Assembly (NCBI GenBank): GCA_964551295.1
Contig: CAZKDJ010000152.1
Coordinates: 1-10,078 of the forward strand
Length of the DNA stretch: 10,078 nt
Reading direction: 5' to 3'
From: JAFGED01 sp964551295
GTDB lineage: Bacteria > Chloroflexota > Anaerolineae > B4-G1
How positions within the stretch are numbered: position 1 is the stretch's first letter; every line of letters starts with the position of its first letter. The position numbers and the translations under genes are program-made. The notes under the pieces were generated by a model. The model saw only the letters and a list, made by a program, of their open reading frames with translations. It was not told the DNA's origin and searched no databases. This document shows, piece after piece, positions 6,131-10,078 of the stretch.

Positions 6131-7075
6131 ATGCGCTACCTGCTCATTTTCTTGCCCCTGCTCTTTGCCCTCGCCTGCCTGCCGACAGCAGCTGTCACTC
6201 CTATCTCCTCCACCAAACCAGCGCCAACCCAACTCAGCCCTGCCCTGCAGATGCCTGACACTTATCATGCGACCTTCGAGATGCGCTTTGAGGGTACCTA
6301 CACCTGGGTCTACCACCTGGAGAGCCGCGTCGGCAGCGGTGCTGATGGCGGAGCCACAGCATACGACCTGCACATCGAGGGCGTGGAAGCCTCCCAGAAC
6401 CCGGGCGACGTGCGCGTCGTGCTGGAGGGCGACGTGGTCAAAATGCGCGGTCCCGCCACCGACGACGCGTGCGTGCAGTTCCCCAGCGACCTCGATCTGG
6501 GACAATCCTTCCTGACGCCGGACGACCTGATCCCCATCCAGGAGGTCGAAGCCGCTCTACACCCCGTTGGAACAGAGACCATCGCCGAAAGGGAGACAAC
6601 GCATTACACCCTGCGTCAACCAAATCTCGCCGGTTGGCAGAACGTGGAGATCGACGTCTGGAAGGACACCGCGAGCGGCGCCACCTTGCGCTACGACCTC
6701 CACGTGCAAGGGATGGATCCCCTGTTCGACGCGGGCGAAGGCACGTTATCCGGGCAGTTCGTGGTGAATGATATCGGCCCCCAGACCATCGAACCGATCA
6801 CCGGCTGCGAGATCGATCTGCCGCTGCCGCCAGACGCGACGCGCTTGGTCAGAATGCCCGGGTTGGTCGCCTTCGAGAGCGCAGCCACGCCCGACGAGAT
6901 CGTCGCTTTCTACCGGACCGCGCTGGCAGAAGCAGGATGGGAACCCCTGGCCGAGCCAGAGCACGGCGTCGACGCCGTGCTGCTCAGTTATCGCCGCGAC
7001 GGAGAGACGCTGGACGTCAATATCGAAAATCGCGAAACAGGCGTCTACGTCGAGCTATTGCTGAACGAAGAGTGA
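6131..7075 (+). CDS. Predicted lipoprotein, two-part, LolA/LppX-like front and small C-terminal domain; unknown function
   Basis: A 314-residue protein. The start at ATG 6131 is chosen over an in-frame TTG at 6110 because AAAGGAGGT lies just before it and because the signal peptide then begins correctly: MRYLLIFLPLLFALAC with lipid-accepting Cys16 (lipobox A-L-A-C, slightly off consensus at -3). A Thr/Pro/Ser linker (17-42) follows. Residues 43-225 are beta-rich with alternating strands (YHATFEMRFEGTYTWVYHLE, HYTLRQPN, WQNVEIDVWKDTASGATLRY), resembling the LolA/LppX-type fold of lipid-binding lipoproteins; this is a pattern impression only. Residues 230-314 form a second unit, beginning LPPDATRLV, with DEIVAFYRTALAEAGW and a strand pair around LLSYRRDGETLDVNI. 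I recall similar ends in many Chloroflexota lipoproteins. Two Cys (114, 226) could pair. The sigma-factor gene begins 141 bp downstream. Confidence 0.82.
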   Translation: MRYLLIFLPLLFALACLPTAAVTPISSTKPAPTQLSPALQMPDTYHATFEMRFEGTYTWVYHLESRVGSGADGGATAYDLHIEGVEASQNPGDVRVVLEGDVVKMRGPATDDACVQFPSDLDLGQSFLTPDDLIPIQEVEAALHPVGTETIAERETTHYTLRQPNLAGWQNVEIDVWKDTASGATLRYDLHVQGMDPLFDAGEGTLSGQFVVNDIGPQTIEPITGCEIDLPLPPDATRLVRMPGLVAFESAATPDEIVAFYRTALAEAGWEPLAEPEHGVDAVLLSYRRDGETLDVNIENRETGVYVELLLNEE

Positions 7076-7176
7076 TTGACGATGCCATCCACAGGAAGGG
7101 AGACTTGCTTCTGCCCTAGAAACCTGTAAAATCAGCTTGTAGTCAATCAAGAGGGAGGAGACGCACGCCGCTAAAT

Positions 7177-7200
7177 CACTGCCATGCTAGAATAGCAGTG
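7177..7200 (+). promoter_or_regulatory. Extended -10 promoter within a nested dyad, upstream of the sigma-factor gene
   Basis: TGC-TAGAAT (7185-7193) matches an extended -10 element; no good -35 box is seen at the expected distance. Two inverted repeats share the site: CACTGC (7177-7182) with GCAGTG (7195-7200), and TGCTA (7185-7189) with TAGCA (7193-7197). A protein bound here would cover the -10 box, so repression or autoregulation is likely if the promoter is real. Transcription would begin near 7200, giving a leader of about 17 bases that still includes the GGAG at 7207-7210. Confidence 0.5.
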
Positions 7201-7216
7201 CACAGCGGAGAATGAC

Positions 7217-7765
7217 ATGTCCGACGACGAGGCCAAGCTAATCCAGCAGGCGAAGCAGGGTGACCCGGCTGCCTTTGCTGAAATCTACGAGCAATGCCAG
7301 CCTGCCATCTATCGCTACATCTTCTACCAAGTGGAGGGTGACGCAACTATTGCCGAGGACCTGACCAGCGAGGTCTTTGTCCGCTTGGTCGACAAGATCG
7401 ACCGCTTTACCTACCGTGGTCGCCCGCTACTGGCCTGGCTGTACACCATCGCCCGCAACTTGGTCACCGATCATCGCAGGCGCGTAAAAAAATCACTGCC
7501 CCTTGAATTGAAAAAGCAACTAGTCGCCGACACGATCGACGTTGAAGTGACCGTCGAGGACAAACTGACCCATCGCCAAGTGATCGCCGCCATCCCACAC
7601 CTCACCGAACCGCAGCGCCAGGTCATCCTTCTCAGGTTCATCGAAGGTCTGGACAACGCATCGACCGCCTCTATCCTAGGCAAATCAGTTAATGCCGTCA
7701 AAGCGCTGCAACACCGGGCACTGGCCGCACTACGGCGCATTCTGGAGCGCGATGAACGTTTCTGA
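7217..7765 (+). CDS. ECF-type RNA polymerase sigma-70 family factor
   Basis: A 182-residue two-domain sigma factor of typical ECF length. Region 2 spans about 8-90: DPAAFAEIYEQCQPAIYRYI, then EDLTSEVFVRLVDKIDRF (47-64; core-binding and -10 recognition helices) and LLAWLYTIARNLVTDHRRR (71-89). A short linker leads to region 4 (about 118-176) with IPHLTEPQRQVILLRFIEGLDNASTAS and the recognition helix around GKSVNAVKALQHRALAALRRIL, which contacts the -35 element. The start is supported by GGAG at 7207-7210, 6 bases before ATG. It should direct RNA polymerase to a small regulon, released when its anti-sigma partner receives a signal. The FecR-domain membrane protein two genes downstream is the natural candidate for that partner. 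Its target promoters cannot be deduced from the window. Confidence 0.93.
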   Translation: MSDDEAKLIQQAKQGDPAAFAEIYEQCQPAIYRYIFYQVEGDATIAEDLTSEVFVRLVDKIDRFTYRGRPLLAWLYTIARNLVTDHRRRVKKSLPLELKKQLVADTIDVEVTVEDKLTHRQVIAAIPHLTEPQRQVILLRFIEGLDNASTASILGKSVNAVKALQHRALAALRRILERDERF

Positions 7766-7848
7766 TCATCCAACAACCGCGTTTTCCGCCCGTATCTCTA
7801 CCTGCCCATCTTCGTTAAACAAGTGCAAAAAGGTGCGGGGGGGAAGAC

Positions 7849-8106
7849 ATGATGGAAAGTCAAACATTTCTATCGGAAAGCCGGGCAGAGCGCGTTGCCG
7901 AGGATCTGTTCGCCCTGACAAATCCCTGGCGGGACCGATTCCTGGTTTTCGTAGCCGAGCGCGCCCTGGGACAAGATTGGGACGGACAATTGCCGACGAA
8001 AAACGAGGTGACAGGCTGGCTAGCCAGGAAGAACCTATGCTATGCAATGATGCTACTGCTCGACAGGTGGCAGGCGAGCACGGACATCGTCGCCGACCCA
8101 AGTTAG
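7849..8106 (+). CDS. 85-residue protein of unknown function between the sigma factor and FecR-domain genes
   Basis: Not recognised. The frame runs from ATG 7849 (a second ATG follows at 7852) to TAG 8104-8106. A purine-rich GGGGGGGAAG (7837-7846) just before the start can serve as ribosome site. The protein is soluble-looking and probably helical, with no signal peptide or membrane segment. It has a charged front (SRAERVAEDLFAL), then WRDRFLVFVAERALG, a short DWDGQLPT turn, and a final helix pair EVTGWLARKNLCYAMMLLLDRWQ. The last third would suit a small helix-turn-helix or protein-protein contact, but no motif is firm. It lies 83 bp after the sigma gene and 85 bp before the FecR gene, all on the same strand, suggesting one operon and a possible helper role. 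It could also be a chance frame; codon composition and ribosome site argue mildly for a gene. Confidence 0.6.
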   Translation: MMESQTFLSESRAERVAEDLFALTNPWRDRFLVFVAERALGQDWDGQLPTKNEVTGWLARKNLCYAMMLLLDRWQASTDIVADPS

Positions 8107-8137
8107 AACAACTGTGCCCGTCCACCACCCCAAGCTG

Positions 8138-8177
8138 CACGGCGACGTTTTGCGATGCCGCTGGGCATCTCGCCGTG
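8138..8177 (+). promoter_or_regulatory. Nested hairpin just upstream of the FecR-domain gene
   Basis: CACGGCGA (8138-8145) pairs perfectly with TCGCCGTG (8170-8177). Inside it GATGCC (8154-8159) pairs with GGCATC (8164-8169) around a GCTG loop, so the two 3' arms are contiguous and an 8-base internal loop (8146-8153) lies on the 5' side. It ends 14 bases before ATG 8192, leaving the weak ATAGG ribosome site free. No T-run follows, so it is more likely an mRNA processing, stability or translation element than a terminator. Confidence 0.5.
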
Positions 8178-8191
8178 TGAGAGATAGGTAA

Positions 8192-9316
8192 ATGCCAAGA
8201 GATTTGAACAAGGCGCTAGACGATTGCTTGACCTCCCTGGTGACAGGCCAAGAGACCATTGAGGAGTGTCTATCGCGCTACCCCGAGCACGCGGCCGAAT
8301 TACGCCCTCTCCTGGAGACTGCTTTACAAGTGTCCCAGATACCCAAGCCAGTGACGGACAGCGCAGCTTTCTTTGCCGGAAAACAAAAAATGCTCAAGGC
8401 GCTGGCCGAGAAAACACGCCGACCAGCGGGCATTCTTGGTCTGTTCCACCGCTGGGAAAAACAACCTGCCCTGCGATGGATTCCGGCGGCGGCAGTCGCA
8501 GCCCTGATTCTAATTTTCGCTGGCCCCCTGATCATACAGAGTGGGCCAGGGGCAAGGGTGTCCCAGGAGGCCATCCTTGAACAAGCGGATGGTCCAGTGC
8601 AGATTTTGCCCACCGACAGCGACACCTGGCAACCGGCGTCGGCCGGCGAACCGGTGAAAGCGGGCGACCGTATCGCCACCGGCCCGCTGGCGAATGCCAC
8701 GCTGGCCTTTTTCGACGGGAGCACGACGGTTCTAGAGGCAGAGACAAAAATCACCCTTGTTCGGTCAAACATAAAAAGAGATGGCAGCAGCAAGGTAGTC
8801 GTCCTGCACCAGGAGGTAGGCCAGACCTATAGCCGCGTGCAGCCGCTGCTCGACCCAGACGCCCACTTTGAGATCGAGACTCCCACAGCGGTAGCCTCTG
8901 TGCGGGGGACAGAGTTTGCCCTGGAGGTCGAAGCCGATGGCACTACCCTTGTCAAGGTCGTCAAAGGCCTCGTAGATGTGACAGCCGAGCGCACCACCAT
9001 CTCGGTACCGGCCGGGCAAACGGCAGAGGTGCAGCCCGGGGCCCCTCCTGCCTCTATCCTATCCAAAGACCCGACGCTGCCCAACCCGACCAGAACGCCG
9101 CCACCAGTGGAAGAACCAGAACCGACCGAGACACCAAAGGCAACGGAAACATCAGAGCCACCCGAACCGACGCAGACACCAAAGCCTGAACCAACGCAAA
9201 TGCCAAAGCCTGAACCGACGCAGGAGCCGGAGTCGCCGAAACCGACAAAGAAACCACATCCCACTCATCCGCCGCATCCGACCGAGAAACCGAAACCGAC
9301 CAAGAAGCCAAAATGA
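8192..9316 (+). CDS. FecR-domain membrane protein with Pro/Thr-rich tail, probable anti-sigma or surface sensor
   Basis: A 374-residue protein. Residues 1-75 form a short helical cytoplasmic part with LDDCLTSLVTGQETIEECLS and RYPEHAAELRPLLETAL, a pattern I associate with Chloroflexota proteins encoded beside ECF sigma factors; it probably holds the sigma factor. One membrane segment follows (about 96-116, IPAAAVAALILIFAGPLII), so the rest is outside. Residues about 125-285 are a FecR domain: ILEQADGPVQILP, GEPVKAGDRIATGP, ATLAFFDGSTTVLEAETKI, TPTAVASVRGTEFALEVEADG and VVKGLVDV. The tail (about 293-374) is nearly all Pro, Thr, Glu and Lys in short PTxTPKPEPTQ-like repeats; it starts acidic and ends strongly basic (KPTKKPHPTHPPHPTEKPKP), which would suit binding to cell-wall polymers. 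Unlike classical FecR, no TonB-dependent receptor gene is nearby. The ribosome site is weak. It is the last gene of the sigma operon. Confidence 0.88.
   Translation: MPRDLNKALDDCLTSLVTGQETIEECLSRYPEHAAELRPLLETALQVSQIPKPVTDSAAFFAGKQKMLKALAEKTRRPAGILGLFHRWEKQPALRWIPAAAVAALILIFAGPLIIQSGPGARVSQEAILEQADGPVQILPTDSDTWQPASAGEPVKAGDRIATGPLANATLAFFDGSTTVLEAETKITLVRSNIKRDGSSKVVVLHQEVGQTYSRVQPLLDPDAHFEIETPTAVASVRGTEFALEVEADGTTLVKVVKGLVDVTAERTTISVPAGQTAEVQPGAPPASILSKDPTLPNPTRTPPPVEEPEPTETPKATETSEPPEPTQTPKPEPTQMPKPEPTQEPESPKPTKKPHPTHPPHPTEKPKPTKKPK
9080..9313 (+). repeat. Pro/Thr/Glu/Lys low-complexity coding repeat
   Basis: The 3' end of the FecR-domain gene consists of short degenerate direct repeats built on CCGACG/CCAAAGCCTGAACC-like units. 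A clear pair is CAAAGCCTGAACCAACGCA (9180-9198) and CAAAGCCTGAACCGACGCA (9204-9222), 24 bp apart, encoding PKPEPTQ. This region can expand or contract by slippage. Confidence 0.7.
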
Positions 9317-9317
9317 G

Positions 9318-9344
9318 GCTCCCCAGCGCAAGGCGCTGGGGAGC
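9318..9344 (+). terminator. Strong 12-bp hairpin right after the FecR-domain gene
   Basis: GCTCCCCAGCGC (9318-9329) pairs perfectly with GCGCTGGGGAGC (9333-9344) around an AAG loop, starting 2 bases after the TGA. No T-run follows. It is a very stable 3' structure that may pause polymerase or protect the mRNA end; the better terminator lies about 80 bases further on. Confidence 0.5.
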
Positions 9345-9415
9345 AGGGAAAAGCCAGCCAGTCTCCGTCTGCCTCTGGGTCCCTCCTCAGGCGCGCGATT
9401 TGCTGGCTTTTCCCT
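9345..9415. repeat. Widely spaced perfect 14-bp inverted repeat
   Basis: AGGGAAAAGCCAGC (9345-9358) is the exact reverse complement of GCTGGCTTTTCCCT (9402-9415), with 43 bases between. The T-rich right arm directly after the left arm's complement means the whole could fold as one long hairpin. It may be part of a composite terminator, a small RNA, or the ends of a short mobile relic. Confidence 0.55.
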
Positions 9416-9421
9416 AACAAG

Positions 9422-9449
9422 AAACAGCCCCGCCGTGGCGGGGCTGTTT
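9422..9449. terminator. Bidirectional Rho-independent terminator
   Basis: AAACAGCCCCGCC (9422-9434) pairs perfectly with GGCGGGGCTGTTT (9437-9449); the central bases form a CGTG loop. The GC-rich stem is flanked by A's on the left and T's on the right, so it can work from either strand. That suits its place between the sigma operon and the convergent ferredoxin oxidoreductase gene. The T-run is only three bases, followed by CCC. Confidence 0.7.
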
Positions 9450-9472
9450 CCCTCCTCCTTGAGGTAAGAGCG

Positions 9473-9532
9473 GCGATCCCAACAAGTTGGGGTCGCTTGG
9501 CAGTTCGAGGGAACTGCGTTCCCTCGAACTGC
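9473..9532. terminator. Two adjacent hairpins at the end of the ferredoxin oxidoreductase gene
   Basis: GCGATCCCAAC (9473-9483) pairs with GTTGGGGTCGC (9486-9496) with one G-T pair. GCAGTTCGAGGGAA (9500-9513) pairs perfectly with TTCCCTCGAACTGC (9519-9532) around CTGCG. The second starts 10 bases beyond the stop of the minus-strand gene and is probably its 3' structure. No good T-run follows on the minus strand. Confidence 0.5.
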
Positions 9533-9542
9533 TGGCTCGTTA

Positions 9543-10078
9543 TCACGCTTCACCGCATAGCTTTAGCAGTCGTTCCCAGCGGCGGTCGATCTCCTCCTGT
9601 AGCTCGTCGATCAAGTGACGGTTCTCCGGCTTGAAAACGTGACGGAACCGTCCCTGCAACTTGATCCACTCCTCGATCGGCCGCTTCTCCTTGGGCTTGT
9701 AGGTCAGCTTCCACTCGCCGTTTTCCACCTCAAAGAGCGGCCAGTAGCAGGTATCCACCCCCAACTGGGTCATCTCGATGGTCGTATCAGCCGGATGTCG
9801 CCAGCCACGGTTGCAGGAAGCGAGCACGTTTATGAACGCCGCCCCGCCGCAATCCACCGCCTTGCGCGTCTTTTGCATCAGGTCGCGCCACTGGCTGGGG
9901 GCCGCCTGCGCCACGTAAGGGATATTGTGGGCAGCCATGATCGCCGTCAGGTCCTTGCGCTGCTGCTGCTTGCCGGGGATCTTTTTGCCCGCAGGCGACG
10001 TGGTCGTGCTGGCACCAAACGGTGTGGCGCTGGAGCGCTGGATACCGGTGTTCATGTACGCCCCGTTGTCGTAGCAGA
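9543..10078 (-). CDS. porB: Pyruvate:ferredoxin oxidoreductase (2-oxoacid:ferredoxin oxidoreductase), beta subunit, N-terminus outside window
   Basis: Minus-strand gene running off the right edge; about 177 residues of the C-terminal part are visible, ending with TGA (plus 9543-9545). The fragment opens CYDNGAYMNTGIQRSSATP, the thiamine diphosphate-binding strand and loop of PorB-type subunits (archaeal-type proteins have YDNEAYMNTGIQRS). The internal ATG often taken as a start is only the Met of this motif. Further family marks are FINVLASCNRGW (with a Cys that in relatives may ligate the proximal iron-sulfur cluster), TIEMTQLGVDTCYWPLFEVENG, RPIEEWIKLQGRFRHVF and a final helix rich in charged residues. 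The enzyme oxidatively decarboxylates pyruvate to acetyl-CoA, reducing ferredoxin, in the cytoplasm of anaerobes. Separate-subunit organisation is implied because the protein ends here. A related 2-oxoacid substrate cannot be excluded; the alpha, gamma and delta genes are presumably to the right. Confidence 0.93.
   Translation of the reverse strand, partial: CYDNGAYMNTGIQRSSATPFGASTTTSPAGKKIPGKQQQRKDLTAIMAAHNIPYVAQAAPSQWRDLMQKTRKAVDCGGAAFINVLASCNRGWRHPADTTIEMTQLGVDTCYWPLFEVENGEWKLTYKPKEKRPIEEWIKLQGRFRHVFKPENRHLIDELQEEIDRRWERLLKLCGEA

Noticed and set aside
7091..7127. Terminator for the lipoprotein gene (ACAGG at 7091-7095 with CCTGT at 7123-7127)
   Set aside because: Only a 5-bp stem around a 27-base loop with no T-run; too weak to call.
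8278..8793. 171-codon minus-strand frame opposite the FecR-domain gene
   Set aside because: Opposite a gene with clear FecR domain patterns; no ribosome site or motif.
9317..9542. CRISPR-like array
   Set aside because: The repeats are inverted pairs of different sequence, not regularly spaced direct repeats with spacers.
8827..9553. Gly/Val/Ser- or Arg/Leu-rich minus-strand frames opposite the Pro/Thr tail
   Set aside because: They are simple antisense readings of the PT-rich repeat and run into the terminator hairpins.

Overview
The window is about 10 kb of GC-rich, gene-dense bacterial chromosome. It fits best with a member of the Chloroflexota (Anaerolineae-like). That is an inference from three things: an ECF sigma factor paired with a FecR-domain protein that has a Pro/Thr-rich tail, small secreted and lipoprotein families typical of that phylum, and a separate-subunit (heterotetrameric type) pyruvate:ferredoxin oxidoreductase. 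No rRNA, tRNA, CRISPR array, transposase or phage gene was seen.

Left part (1-3267, + strand): the 3' part of a family 3 glycoside hydrolase, a 427-residue MFS transporter, and a lipoprotein of the esterase D/Fes-like alpha/beta-hydrolase family. The transporter and esterase are 17 bp apart and look co-transcribed. Together they suggest uptake and processing of a carbohydrate or glycoside whose ester groups are removed at the cell surface. The substrate cannot be read from the sequence.

Middle (3268-5909): a 303-bp gene-free stretch carries a strikingly self-complementary element (about 3349-3480) and then a good sigma-70-type promoter so close to the next start codon that the mRNA may be nearly leaderless. 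This promoter faces a complete ABC half-exporter gene (594 aa). The exporter converges, with only a 2-bp gap, on a minus-strand gene for a small secreted protein with an acidic/Gly-rich middle and a repeated Lys/Asp/Pro-rich tail.

Right part (5910-9316): a 221-bp divergent intergenic region with four small dyads separates the secreted-protein gene from a 314-aa lipoprotein gene. Then comes a likely regulatory operon: an ECF-type sigma factor, an 85-aa protein of unknown function, and a 374-aa membrane protein. The last has a short N-terminal helical domain, one membrane segment, a FecR domain and a Pro/Thr tail that turns from acidic to basic. The sigma-factor gene has an extended -10 promoter embedded in a nested dyad. 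This is the most interesting part of the window: a FecR-type surface-signalling arrangement with no TonB-dependent receptor visible.

Right edge (9317-10078): a 226-bp intergenic region packed with five inverted repeats, one a good bidirectional terminator, separates the sigma operon from a convergent minus-strand gene for the beta subunit of pyruvate:ferredoxin oxidoreductase (N-terminus outside the window).

Nothing seen proves a wholly new system. The best candidates for undescribed biology are the sigma/85-aa/FecR-PT module, the structured element at 3349-3480, and the hairpin-rich region 9317-9532.
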